Below, one piece after another: positions 9,289 through 17,850 of a stretch of 57,713 nt of DNA. Position numbers and translations under genes: made by a program. Origin of the DNA: an uncultured SAR116 cluster alpha proteobacterium (GTDB lineage: Bacteria > Pseudomonadota > Alphaproteobacteria > Puniceispirillales > GCA-002684695); NCBI GenBank assembly GCA_902539295.1, contig CACBIM010000004.1, forward strand, positions 76,504 to 134,216, in the 5' to 3' direction. Below the pieces are notes generated by a model. That model did no database searches. It was not told where the DNA came from and saw nothing but the letters and a program-made list of their open reading frames with translations. The first letter of the stretch is position 1. Each line of letters starts with the position of its first letter.

Positions 9289-9786
9289 ATGCAACAAAAG
9301 ACAGATGCTGTGAAAAGAGTCGAAGAATTTCTTCAACGAGAAGGTGCTGATGTAAAATTGATAAGGTTATCAGATACTGCAAGAAGTGCAAAAGATGCTG
9401 CACTAGCACTGAATACCGATGAAGGATCAATTATTAAGTCCTTGCTTTTCAGAGTGGATAATGAAGAAGTTAGTCATCCTGTTATGGCATTAATTTCTGG
9501 AGACAGAAAGGGCAATGAGGATCAAATTTTAATATCAAGTCGTTTAATTGGTGAAATTAAAAGGCCAGATGCTGAATACGTAAAAAAAATTACAGGTTTC
9601 AGCATTGGTGGAGTTAGTCCACTTACAATTTCAAAAAATATACCTATTTTAATCGATTATAAATTGAATAGGTTTGATTTACTTTGGGCTTCAGCAGGAC
9701 ATACACATTGGGTGTTTCCTATAAAATTTAATGATCTTATTACATTAACCAATGGAATTGTTATTACTAATTTATCACGGATATAA
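9289..9786 (+). CDS. YbaK/EbsC-type aminoacyl-tRNA deacylase
   Basis: A 165-residue protein of the YbaK/ProX editing-domain family. Typical features are the N-terminal helix VKRVEEFLQREGADVKLIRL, the central NTDEGSIIKSLLFRV with the conserved lysine, ALISGDRK, and the late FSIGGVSPL and WASAGHTHWVFPI. Family members hydrolyse mischarged aminoacyl-tRNA, mainly Cys- or Ala-tRNA(Pro). The start is 3 bases after the HD gene stop, so translation is probably coupled. It could instead belong to a less studied free-standing editing subgroup. Confidence 0.85.
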   Translation: MQQKTDAVKRVEEFLQREGADVKLIRLSDTARSAKDAALALNTDEGSIIKSLLFRVDNEEVSHPVMALISGDRKGNEDQILISSRLIGEIKRPDAEYVKKITGFSIGGVSPLTISKNIPILIDYKLNRFDLLWASAGHTHWVFPIKFNDLITLTNGIVITNLSRI

Positions 9787-9788
9787 TT

Positions 9789-10343
9789 ATGACAAAAAAA
9801 ATTAATGTTTATTATTTATTATTTTTTTTAGCTTCCTTTGTATTTTTGTTTTCAAAAGCAAGTGGCGCTGAAATTGATAATTTATTTATTAGTTTAAAAA
9901 ATGCTAGTGATGTATCGGCAGCAAAAAAATATGAAGAAAAAATTTGGAAATATTGGCTTTCATCAGGTTCAAATGAAAATAATAATATTTTGATGAAAAA
10001 AGGCGTAAAACTTATGAAAAGTGGAAAGTTAGATGAGGCTCTCAACTTGTTTATAGATCTATCAAAAAGTGATCCAAATTGGGCTGAACCAATTAATAAA
10101 ATTGCAACTATAAGATACCTTCAAGGTGATTTTTACGGGTCTATAAGAGACATACAGTCTACACTAAAAATAGAACCAAGACATTTTGGTGCTATTGCTG
10201 GATTAGCACAAATAAATCTTGCTCTTGGAAGATACAATGAGTCACTTAAAAATTTAGATTTTGCTATAAATATTCATCCTTTTATTGGTATTAAAAACCT
10301 ACGACCAATTTTAATGGATTTAATTGAAAAATCAGAGATATAA
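9789..10343 (+). CDS. Exported tetratricopeptide-repeat protein
   Basis: A 184-residue protein with a signal peptide (hydrophobic core YYLLFFLASFVFLF, likely cleavage after SGA near residue 27). The rest is helical with two to three TPR units, seen as ALNLFIDLSKSDPNWAEPIN, AAIRYLQGDFYGSIRDI-like spacing, and ALGRYNESLKNLDFAINIHP. It lies 2 bases after the YbaK-type gene. TPR proteins mediate protein contacts, here probably in the periplasm; the partner is unknown. Confidence 0.75.
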   Translation: MTKKINVYYLLFFLASFVFLFSKASGAEIDNLFISLKNASDVSAAKKYEEKIWKYWLSSGSNENNNILMKKGVKLMKSGKLDEALNLFIDLSKSDPNWAEPINKIATIRYLQGDFYGSIRDIQSTLKIEPRHFGAIAGLAQINLALGRYNESLKNLDFAINIHPFIGIKNLRPILMDLIEKSEI

Positions 10344-10344
10344 A

Positions 10345-11001
10345 TTAATTCCTTAATGCTGCTATATTTTTTGTATAATCAGCATTTCTGTTTGAGGCGA
10401 ATATAGAACTACCTGCAACCAAAACGTTTGCTCCAGCATTAGTTACATCTTTAGAGTTTAATGGACTTATTCCTCCATCTACTTCTAATAAAATATCTCT
10501 ATTATCTATCAATGTTTTTGTTAAAGCTATTTTTTTGAGCATGCTTTGAATAAACTTTTGACCACCAAAACCCGGATTAACTGTCATAATTAGTATTAAG
10601 TCTATCTCATCTAATACATTTTCAAGAAAGTTAATATCTGAATGAGGATTTATAGCAACTCCTGCTTTACATCCTTTTGATTTAATATAATTCAAAGTTC
10701 TATCCAAATGATTACAAGCTTCAATATGAACTGTAATAATATCACTGCCTGCATCAATGTATTGATCTAACAAATAATCTGGATTACTAACCATTAAATG
10801 AACATCAAAGACTAATTTTGTTAATCCTCGAATAGATTTTATTAATGGGGGGCCAAAAGTTAAATTTGGTACGAAGTGGCCATCCATTACATCTAGATGA
10901 ATGAAATCTGCACCAGCTTTTTCAATATCTATTATTTCATTTTTAAGATTAGAAAAGTCACTTGCTAAAATTGAAGGAGCTATTTTAATATCATTATTCA
11001 T
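10345..11001 (-). CDS. rpe: Ribulose-phosphate 3-epimerase
   Basis: A 218-residue TIM-barrel enzyme of standard length that interconverts D-ribulose 5-phosphate and D-xylulose 5-phosphate in the pentose phosphate pathway. Diagnostic motifs are IAPSILASDFSNL, HLDVMDGHFVPNLTFGP (metal and catalytic Asp/His), DVHLMV, MTVNPGFGGQ and EVDGGIS with the second catalytic Asp. It converges with the TPR gene across a single base. The start at 11001 gives the expected N-terminus. Confidence 0.95.
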   Translation of the reverse strand: MNNDIKIAPSILASDFSNLKNEIIDIEKAGADFIHLDVMDGHFVPNLTFGPPLIKSIRGLTKLVFDVHLMVSNPDYLLDQYIDAGSDIITVHIEACNHLDRTLNYIKSKGCKAGVAINPHSDINFLENVLDEIDLILIMTVNPGFGGQKFIQSMLKKIALTKTLIDNRDILLEVDGGISPLNSKDVTNAGANVLVAGSSIFASNRNADYTKNIAALRN

Positions 11002-11074
11002 AAAAACAATTCAAAATAAATTTTTTTTAACTATATAAAATAATACTATCAAAATTCCTACTAAATTCATAATT

Positions 11075-11272
11075 ATGCGTTGGCGACACTTATTAATAAC
11101 GATCTTTATAATACCCTACTTAATAATTTACGCAATTATTGCAATTTTTTTTATAGATTTAATTTCTGGGATTAGTTGGATAATCGATTTATTTGTATAT
11201 GCAATATTTGGTTTTTTATGGATAATTCCAACTATCCCTTTTGTAAATTGGTTAGCTAAGAACGAAAGTTAA
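11075..11272 (+). CDS. DUF2842 small membrane protein
   Basis: A 65-residue protein with two hydrophobic helices (about 6-30 and 36-57) and the ending LWIIPTIPFVNWLA, which matches the DUF2842 pattern of a C-terminal WxxPxxPxxxWM-type motif. This family is widespread in and largely confined to Alphaproteobacteria, so it supports the taxonomic guess. It probably sits in the inner membrane. The function is unknown. It overlaps the end of the convergent ABC exporter gene by 4 bases. Confidence 0.7.
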   Translation: MRWRHLLITIFIIPYLIIYAIIAIFFIDLISGISWIIDLFVYAIFGFLWIIPTIPFVNWLAKNES

Positions 11273-13158
11273 ATAATATTAGTTTTTGTTCCTATTTTAG
11301 GATCATCTGCAGTTGGAAGGAACCCGCCCGATTGAAGTGACCATAATTTTGAATAATGACCTTTATTTTTTATGAGTTCATTATGTGTTCCAACTTCTAT
11401 AATTTTTCCTTGATCCATGACTATTAATCGATCAAGTTTGTTAATAGTTGATAGTCTGTGTGCAATCACGAGCGAGGTTCTGTTTTCAAGAATATTTGTC
11501 AGTTGAGTTTGAATTGCAGACTCTACTTCGCTGTCAAGGGCACTTGTTGCTTCGTCTAAAACAAGAATTGGAGCATTCTTTAATATAACTCTTGCTATAG
11601 CTATTCTCTGTCTTTGCCCACCTGATAAACGAACACCTCTTTCACCAACGTAAGCATCAAAGCTTTTTCTTCCATCTTTATCTTCTAGATCCAAGATAAA
11701 GTCATATGCTTCAGCTTGTTTGGCTGCTTTGAAAAGTTCCTCATCATCAGCATTAGGATTTCCATATAAAATATTATCTTTTATTGATCTATGGAGAAGA
11801 GCAGTATCTTGTGTAACCACAGCTATATTTGATCTTAGTGAATCTTGTGTAACTTGAGAAATATCATTGTCATCAATTAAAATTTGTCCGTCATCTAGAT
11901 CATACAAACGGAGTAATAAATTAACAATTGAACTTTTACCTGATCCTGAACGACCAACTAAACCAACTTTTTCACCAGGTTTAATTTTAAAATTTAAAGC
12001 TTCAAATAGTCCGCCTGGCATACCATAATTAAACTTTACATTTTTAAACTCTATTTGGCCCTTATGCACTGATAGGTTTTCAGCATTTTTAGCATCAATT
12101 ACAGTTGGTTTTTTTGATATAGTCTCCTTACCCTCATCTATAGTTCCAATGTTTTCAAAAAGGAAACTTATTTCCCACATTATCCAGTGTGACATATCTC
12201 CTATTCTGTATGAGAGGGGGAAAGCCGCAGCTACTATAGTTACTGTGACAATATCTTGTGTAAGTAGAAATAGACCAAAACCTACTGTTCCAACAATAAG
12301 CATTGCATTTGAAATGGACATTAAAAATTCCATTAAAAATGAAATTCTCATAACTCTTGCCCAGCCAAAATTAAAATCATCAATTGCTTCAGCGGCTCCA
12401 TCTATTTCGTGATTCTTTCTTGCAAATAACTTTACAATCCCAATGTTTGCATAAGAATCTACAATTCTTCCTGTCATTTTACTTCTCAGAAGAGAGTGTT
12501 TATGGCTTAAGTTTCTTACTTTTGGCATCAGGAAAACTAATACGTATAAGAATACAAGTGACCATAGAAAACTTGGTATTGCTAAAATCAAACTTGATTG
12601 AGCTAATATAAATATTGCTCCACCAAAATATAAAATCATATAAAGAATGACCTCAAAAAATTTAAGCACTACACCCCTTACAGCTTGTCCCGTCTCTATG
12701 ACTCTATTTGCTAATCTCCCTGCTAATTCATTTGTAAAATAACTTAAATCTAGTCCAAGGACATTTAAATGACTTTGCCATCTTACAATATTAGCAAAAC
12801 CTGTCATTAAAGACATGTCTACTAAAGCTGCTGTTAAAATTTGCACTAAAGGCCTCAGAATAAGAAAAAGACACGCGTAACCTAACATATAATAAAAGTT
12901 GTCTTTAATCATCGCGCCAATATCATTAGTTTCCAGAATTTGATTTATGATAATTCCAAAAACCAAAGGAAGAGAAAGATCAATCAAGACTGTTAATAGC
13001 TGCAAAACAAATAGGCAAAATATCGTTAATTTAATTTGTTTTGAAAAATGAATAATAAAACTGAATAACTTTTCTGGAGGCGCAATGTTATTGCCAAACC
13101 TCATTGGATCTGTAATTCTTTCAAAAAAATTAAGTTTATGTCTGGAAAAGGTTTTCAT
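11269..13158 (-). CDS. ABC exporter, fused membrane and ATPase domains (MsbA/multidrug type)
   Basis: A 629-residue half-transporter. The N-terminal membrane domain (about residues 35-340) has six predicted helices. The ATPase domain shows Walker A GLVGRSGSGKSS, Q-loop VVTQDTALL, signature LSGGQRQRIAIARV, Walker B ILVLDEATSALD and H-loop VIAHRLSTI, so all catalytic elements are intact. It would work as a homodimer or with another half-transporter exporting lipids or drugs. It is monocistronic, and its start is 55 bases from the divergent SDR gene. The substrate cannot be told from sequence. Confidence 0.9.
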   Translation of the reverse strand: MKTFSRHKLNFFERITDPMRFGNNIAPPEKLFSFIIHFSKQIKLTIFCLFVLQLLTVLIDLSLPLVFGIIINQILETNDIGAMIKDNFYYMLGYACLFLILRPLVQILTAALVDMSLMTGFANIVRWQSHLNVLGLDLSYFTNELAGRLANRVIETGQAVRGVVLKFFEVILYMILYFGGAIFILAQSSLILAIPSFLWSLVFLYVLVFLMPKVRNLSHKHSLLRSKMTGRIVDSYANIGIVKLFARKNHEIDGAAEAIDDFNFGWARVMRISFLMEFLMSISNAMLIVGTVGFGLFLLTQDIVTVTIVAAAFPLSYRIGDMSHWIMWEISFLFENIGTIDEGKETISKKPTVIDAKNAENLSVHKGQIEFKNVKFNYGMPGGLFEALNFKIKPGEKVGLVGRSGSGKSSIVNLLLRLYDLDDGQILIDDNDISQVTQDSLRSNIAVVTQDTALLHRSIKDNILYGNPNADDEELFKAAKQAEAYDFILDLEDKDGRKSFDAYVGERGVRLSGGQRQRIAIARVILKNAPILVLDEATSALDSEVESAIQTQLTNILENRTSLVIAHRLSTINKLDRLIVMDQGKIIEVGTHNELIKNKGHYSKLWSLQSGGFLPTADDPKIGTKTNII

Positions 13159-13213
13159 TGATTATAATAAAATAACTACTAATGAATCTAATTTCAACTT
13201 TATAGAAAATTAT

Positions 13214-14089
13214 ATGAACGATAGAAAAAAAAGTATTTTAATTACAGGTTGCTCTTCAGGAATTGGCCTTGAAACTGCAAAATATTTATCACAAAATGGT
13301 TGGCAAGTATTCGCTACCTGCAGAAAAAAGGGAGATGTTAAAAAGATTAGTTCCTTAGACATAAACTGTTTTCATCTCGATTATAATTCAGAAAAAAGTA
13401 TAGATCTCGCATTAGATGAAATATTAAAAATTACTAACGGTAAATTATATGCAGTTTTTAATAATGGTGCTTTTGCTCTTCCAGGTGCATTAGAAGATAT
13501 TCCCACTGATGGAATGAAAGAAATTTTTCAAACAAATTTTTTTGGGTGGCATTACCTGACTCGAAAAATAATCCCAGTCATGCGTAAACAAGGCTACGGA
13601 AGAATTATTCAATGTTCGTCAATTTTAGGTTTTATTACTTTATCATATAGAGGCCCTTATAACGCTACAAAGTGGGCTTTGGAAGGATACACTGATACTC
13701 TTAGACTAGAGTTACAAGGCACTGGAATAAATGTAATTTCTGTGAGACCTGGACCCATTAAAACACTTATTAGAGAAAATTCATTTCTGCACTTTAAAAA
13801 GTGGGTTGATTGGGAAAAAAGCTATCTAAAAAGAATTTATCAAAAATTTCTAATCCCTAAATTAAAAAAAGAAAGTAATTCATTTTTCAATAAATTATTT
13901 GAATTAAAGGCAATTGATGTAGCTAAAATTATTCACCATTCATTGCATGTTAAAAATCCAAAATTTATTTATAACGTAACCATACCAACAAAATTTATGT
14001 ATTTTATGGTAAGAATTTTATCGAAGAAAAATCTTCACAAATTACTATTAAGAAATTCCGAGCCTAATCAAATGCCAAGAGAAACATAA
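13214..14089 (+). CDS. Short-chain dehydrogenase/reductase
   Basis: A 291-residue classical SDR. The cofactor loop is ILITGCSSGIGLETA, NNGAFALPG replaces the usual NAG motif, IQCSSILGF holds the catalytic serine and YNATK the YxxxK pair. I chose ATG 13214, where the SDR fold begins after 9 residues; the open frame extends back to 13085 but that part overlaps the start of the ABC gene on the other strand. The C-terminal extension of about 70 residues with PTKFMYFMVRIL is typical of the COG0300/COG4221-like group. The gene end overlaps gdh by 22 bases. The substrate is unknown. Confidence 0.82.
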   Translation: MNDRKKSILITGCSSGIGLETAKYLSQNGWQVFATCRKKGDVKKISSLDINCFHLDYNSEKSIDLALDEILKITNGKLYAVFNNGAFALPGALEDIPTDGMKEIFQTNFFGWHYLTRKIIPVMRKQGYGRIIQCSSILGFITLSYRGPYNATKWALEGYTDTLRLELQGTGINVISVRPGPIKTLIRENSFLHFKKWVDWEKSYLKRIYQKFLIPKLKKESNSFFNKLFELKAIDVAKIIHHSLHVKNPKFIYNVTIPTKFMYFMVRILSKKNLHKLLLRNSEPNQMPRET

Positions 14090-15468
14090 GATTCTGCTAT
14101 TCTTTCAATAGCTATAACCATTGAAGCCATTCTCAAGCTTTTTATTCTATTATCTGAATGGAACCTATCACTCATTGCCTTATAGCCAGTTCTCATTGTG
14201 TCGTCCAAACCAGATCTCACTAAAGATAATTCAGTTGGGCCTTGCATTACACTAGCCTTTAAATTATCTGGAAATTCTTTCCCAGTCATTTTTTCAACAG
14301 CTTTTATAATTGACAAATTTTGATTTTCAACTTCTCTTCTTTGCATACGGCCAAATCTTATATGCGTAAGATTTTTCACCCACTCAAAATATGAGACTGT
14401 AACACCACCAGCGTTGGCGTACATATCAGGAATAATAACAACACCATTTTGTTCTAAAATTTTGTCCGCTTCATATGTAATAGGTCCATTAGCTGCTTCT
14501 ATAATTAAATTAGCTTTAACTAAATTTGCATTTTCTTTGGTTATTACACCTTCCATTGCTGCAGGAATTAAAATTTCACAATCATTAAATAAAAATTTAG
14601 TATTAGGTTTGTTGTATCCTTCAAAGCCTAGTGTTCCCCCTGTATCAATCATGTGATTTTTTAAATCTCTTATATTAATTCCGTTCTCATTGTAAATAAC
14701 TCCATCTCTCTCAATAACAGTAGTTATCTTGGCATTATCTTCTTCGGACAGAAATAACGCTGCATGGTAACCTACATTTCCAAATCCTTGTATGATTACT
14801 CGTTTGCCCTCAAGAGAACCATCTAGTTTAGCTAATATAACATCATTTTTATTGCGAAAAAATTCTCGTAGTCCAAATTGCACACCTCTTCCCGTTGCTT
14901 CAACTCTTCCTGAAATACCACCTTTATTTACAGGTTTTCCGGTAACACAAGCCCTTGCTGTAATTTCAGATGGGTTTAAGCGTCTGTATTCATCTGCGAT
15001 CCATGCCATTTCTTTTTCACCACTTCCCATGTCTGGCGCAGGCACATTTTGTGAAGGGTGAATTAAATCTCTTTTGGCTAATTCTTGCGTGAACCTCCTT
15101 GTTATTTTTTCTAAATCACTTTCACCCCATTCGTAGGGATTTATTACTAAAGCACCTTTCGATCCACCAAATGGTATTTCCATCAAAGCACATTTATACG
15201 ACATTAGTGCTGCAAGAGCCTCTACTTCATCTTGATCGGCATAAGATGCATATCTAATACCCCCTTTTACAGGTTCCATATGCTCTGAATGAACAGATCT
15301 GTAACCTGTAAATGTATAGATTTTTCCTTTTAACCTTACACCAAATCGAACTGTATATGTTGAATTTGCAAGTTTTATTTTGTTAGCAAGCCCGTAAGGT
15401 AATTTTAATAACTTGGCAGCATCATCAAAAATTGTATCAACTGATTTTAAAAATTCTTTAGTAGACAT
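14068..15468 (-). CDS. gdhA: Glutamate dehydrogenase (Glu/Leu/Phe/Val dehydrogenase family)
   Basis: A 466-residue enzyme catalysing reversible oxidative deamination of glutamate to 2-oxoglutarate. The substrate region is HMEPVKGGIRYA and the catalytic lysine region IPFGGSKGALVINP. PAPDMGSGEKEMAWI and the Rossmann loop VIIQGFGNVGYHAA are also clear. The length and the sequence near RRFTQELAKRDLIHPSQ fit the alphaproteobacterial type. Specificity for glutamate rather than leucine or phenylalanine is inferred. The gene is divergent from the sugar operon, sharing a 217-base promoter region that holds a short palindrome. Confidence 0.88.
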   Translation of the reverse strand: MSTKEFLKSVDTIFDDAAKLLKLPYGLANKIKLANSTYTVRFGVRLKGKIYTFTGYRSVHSEHMEPVKGGIRYASYADQDEVEALAALMSYKCALMEIPFGGSKGALVINPYEWGESDLEKITRRFTQELAKRDLIHPSQNVPAPDMGSGEKEMAWIADEYRRLNPSEITARACVTGKPVNKGGISGRVEATGRGVQFGLREFFRNKNDVILAKLDGSLEGKRVIIQGFGNVGYHAALFLSEEDNAKITTVIERDGVIYNENGINIRDLKNHMIDTGGTLGFEGYNKPNTKFLFNDCEILIPAAMEGVITKENANLVKANLIIEAANGPITYEADKILEQNGVVIIPDMYANAGGVTVSYFEWVKNLTHIRFGRMQRREVENQNLSIIKAVEKMTGKEFPDNLKASVMQGPTELSLVRSGLDDTMRTGYKAMSDRFHSDNRIKSLRMASMVIAIERIAESYVSLGI

Positions 15469-15500
15469 TATCTATTACCAATTATTTTTAAAGTTTATCA

Positions 15501-15515
15501 TATGATAATATCATA
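15501..15515. promoter_or_regulatory. Perfect 7-1-7 palindrome between gdhA and the sugar operon
   Basis: TATGATAATATCATA is a perfect inverted repeat with one central base, in the divergent region and 33 bases upstream of the gdhA start. A second overlapping palindrome, ATCATATGAT, covers 15498-15507. Such sites can bind dimeric regulators, but AT-rich DNA yields chance palindromes often, so operator status is a guess. Confidence 0.3.
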
Positions 15516-15582
15516 CTGCTTAATAATTTGATAATTTTTAATTTGAGTATTTGGTGATACTGTAATCTTAAAAAGTTATTTC

Positions 15583-15610
15583 TTGACAAGAGATACCTAT
15601 AAAATAAAGT
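15583..15610 (+). promoter_or_regulatory. Possible sigma-70 promoter of the sugar operon
   Basis: A perfect TTGACA (15583-15588) is followed after 16 bases by TAAAGT (15605-15610), a 4/6 match to the -10 consensus, about 75 bases before the binding-protein start. TATAAA at 15598 is too close to serve as partner. A strong ribosome-binding site GGAGGAG lies at 15675-15681. The -35 match is striking; the -10 is modest. Confidence 0.4.
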
Positions 15611-15685
15611 TATCTATACAAATTTATATTTACAAATTTAATTATAAATTCATGCAAAAATAAAAATGTTTTTTGGAGGAGATAA

Positions 15686-16927
15686 ATGAAAAAGACAATA
15701 AAAAGTTTTTCACTTGGAGCTTTCTTAGCTTCAACAATTGCATTTTCCCCTATTGCTTCTGCTGATACAGCGGATGGTGCTAGTTTGATGAGTAAGTCAT
15801 GGAATGAAATTGTTGAAACAGCTAAAGGTGGAGAAGTTAATTGGTTTTTATGGGGAGGAGCTGATCATATTAATCAGTACGTTACTGAGTATGTCGGCGG
15901 AGTTCTCAAAGATAAGTATAATATAACACTTAACAGAGTACCATTAACTGATACAGCAGCAGCCGTAAACACAGTTCTATCAGAAAAAGAGTCTGGAGTT
16001 AATGACAAAGGAACTGTTGATATGATTTGGATTAATGGTGAAAATTTCAAAACTATGAAGCAAGGTGATATGGCATGGTGTGGTTACTTAGATAAACTAC
16101 CTAATAATAAATTAGTTAATTGGAATAACCAAGCCATAGCTAATGACTTTGGAGTTCCTGTTGATGGATGTGAGTCACCATGGAATAGAGCCCATTCTGT
16201 TTTTGCTTATGATACAGCTACCATGGAAAATCCACCTATGAGTATTAGCGAGTTAATTGAATGGATAAAAGCAAATCCAGGTATGTTTACCTACCCAGCT
16301 CCACCTGACTTTACAGGATCAGCTTTTGTAAGGCATGTTTTCTATTATGCAGCTGGTGGTGCAGAAAATTTACTTGGTCCTTTTGATCAAGCTAGATATG
16401 ACGCAGCAGCAACGAAAGCCTGGAAAATATTAAATGACCTTGAGCCATATCTATGGCGCGAAGGTAAAACTTATCCAGCTAACCCTAGCGCATTAACTCA
16501 ATTATTTGCTAACACAGAGATTGCAATTTATTTTAATTACAACCCTGCAAATATTGCTAAAGAAGTAACTAATGGCGTATTTCCAGATACAGTAAGAACA
16601 TATCGTATGAATGATGGTAATATTGGAAACACAAACTACACAATCATACCTTACAATTCTCCAAATAAAGCCGCTGCTCTTGTATTGCAAAATGTTCTTT
16701 TATCAGGAGAAGCTCAATTAGAGAAAGCCAAGCCATCTGTTTGGGGTACAAACCCTGGAATTGAAATGGATAGAACTGACCCAGCAATTTTAGCTTCATT
16801 TAATGCAATAGAGAAACATCCTGCAGCAATTCCAATGGATAATACTGATGGTGCCTTACCAGAACTCCAAGGTGAGTGGATCAAAGCCATTGAAAAAGGA
16901 TGGATTGAAAACGTAGGAACTAATTAA
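15686..16927 (+). CDS. ABC transporter substrate-binding protein (YnjB-like)
   Basis: A 413-residue periplasmic protein with a signal peptide ending in PIASA near residue 26. The body matches the YnjB/COG4134 group: VNWFLWGGADHINQYV, YNITLNRVPLTDT, SEKESG and VDMIWINGENFKTM. It captures a small substrate for the permeases encoded next. The E. coli YnjBCD substrate is uncertain; here the following sugar-enzyme genes suggest a sugar or polyol. The GGAGGAG ribosome-binding site is ideal, and a strong stem-loop follows the stop codon, consistent with high expression of the binding protein relative to the membrane parts. Confidence 0.88.
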   Translation: MKKTIKSFSLGAFLASTIAFSPIASADTADGASLMSKSWNEIVETAKGGEVNWFLWGGADHINQYVTEYVGGVLKDKYNITLNRVPLTDTAAAVNTVLSEKESGVNDKGTVDMIWINGENFKTMKQGDMAWCGYLDKLPNNKLVNWNNQAIANDFGVPVDGCESPWNRAHSVFAYDTATMENPPMSISELIEWIKANPGMFTYPAPPDFTGSAFVRHVFYYAAGGAENLLGPFDQARYDAAATKAWKILNDLEPYLWREGKTYPANPSALTQLFANTEIAIYFNYNPANIAKEVTNGVFPDTVRTYRMNDGNIGNTNYTIIPYNSPNKAAALVLQNVLLSGEAQLEKAKPSVWGTNPGIEMDRTDPAILASFNAIEKHPAAIPMDNTDGALPELQGEWIKAIEKGWIENVGTN

Positions 16928-16934
16928 ATTATGA

Positions 16935-16966
16935 ACATCTCGCGGCGATAATCTGCCGCGAGATGT
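16935..16966 (+). repeat. Intra-operon GC-rich stem-loop
   Basis: Left arm 16935-16946 (ACATCTCGCGGC) and right arm 16955-16966 form a perfect 12-bp stem with an 8-base loop, GATAATCT. It is the most GC-rich element in this AT-rich neighbourhood and lies 8 bases after the binding-protein stop codon and 24 before the permease start. No T-tract follows, so it is more likely an mRNA-stabilising or partial read-through structure than a full terminator. Confidence 0.85.
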
Positions 16967-16990
16967 CAAAATTATTATAATAAAATTCAA

Positions 16991-17848
16991 ATGTCAGACA
17001 GAACAAAAATTCTACTTTTGTTAGCACCTGCTTTATTAATTATTATACTCTTGTTTTTTGGTGGTTTGTTTGTAGGATTGTTAAGAAGCTTTAATTATAT
17101 GCCTATAATTGGGTTAACTGAACCTAATCTAAATGCTTATTTTTCAGTTTTTAAATCTAAAGAGTTTTATTATTCCTTTATTCTTAGTTTTCATATTGCT
17201 TTCACATCAACTATTATTTCTGCAACTTTAGCAATTGGAGCTGCACTCCTGCTAAGAAGAAATTTTATTGGAAAATCAATAATCAATTTTTTGTTTCAGA
17301 TAAACCTTACTGTACCTCATCTTGTTGGAGCAATTGGAATTCTATACCTTTTTTCACAATCAGGAAGTTTTGCTAGATTAGCTGCTGAATGGGGAATGAT
17401 TACAAGACCCGCTGAATTTCCTGAGTTGGTTTTTGATCCCTATGCTATAGGTATTATTTTACAGTATGTGTGGAAAGAAATTCCATTTATAGGCGTAATT
17501 GTTCTAGCAAATATGCAGTCTTTAGGTGAAGATTATGAGAGTGTAGCAAGATCTTTAGGAGCTAATAAATGGCAAACATTTAGATATGTTTTACTCCCAT
17601 TAATTTTTCCAGGCGTTTTATCAGCATCTGTAATCGTTTTTGCTTTTACTTTCGGTGCTTATGAAATACCAGCGATGCTTGGAGCTAATTACCCGGCGGC
17701 ACTTCCTGTCTTGGCCTACAGGAAATATACAGATGTTGACTTAGCTGCACGCCCAGAAGCAATGGCTATGGCTATAGTAATTGCTTTATTAAGTGCAGTA
17801 ATGATTTTTTTCTATCTTAGATACACAAGAAAAAGAATTAGAGGGTAA
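16991..17848 (+). CDS. ABC transporter permease 1 (YnjC-like, N-terminal half)
   Basis: A 285-residue inner-membrane permease with six predicted helices. The EAA-type coupling loop is visible as SVARSLGANKWQTFRYVLLP, preceded by VWKEIPFIGVIVLANMQSL. In E. coli the related YnjC is one fused protein of about 511 residues; here two separate genes supply the two halves. It follows the stem-loop and is 2 bases from permease 2. It forms the translocation channel with the next protein. Confidence 0.88.
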   Translation: MSDRTKILLLLAPALLIIILLFFGGLFVGLLRSFNYMPIIGLTEPNLNAYFSVFKSKEFYYSFILSFHIAFTSTIISATLAIGAALLLRRNFIGKSIINFLFQINLTVPHLVGAIGILYLFSQSGSFARLAAEWGMITRPAEFPELVFDPYAIGIILQYVWKEIPFIGVIVLANMQSLGEDYESVARSLGANKWQTFRYVLLPLIFPGVLSASVIVFAFTFGAYEIPAMLGANYPAALPVLAYRKYTDVDLAARPEAMAMAIVIALLSAVMIFFYLRYTRKRIRG

Positions 17849-17850
17849 GA

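Noticed and set aside
12149-12412. Plus-strand open frame inside the ABC exporter gene
   Set aside because: It is antisense to a well-supported gene and has no family resemblance; the same holds for other embedded frames such as 14414-14656, 20667-21011 and 34947-35231.
13085-13213. Upstream extension of the SDR gene at 13214
   Set aside because: This part is antisense to the start of the ABC exporter and lies before the SDR fold begins.
15598-15603. TATAAA as -10 box for the TTGACA at 15583
   Set aside because: The spacer would be only 9 bases.
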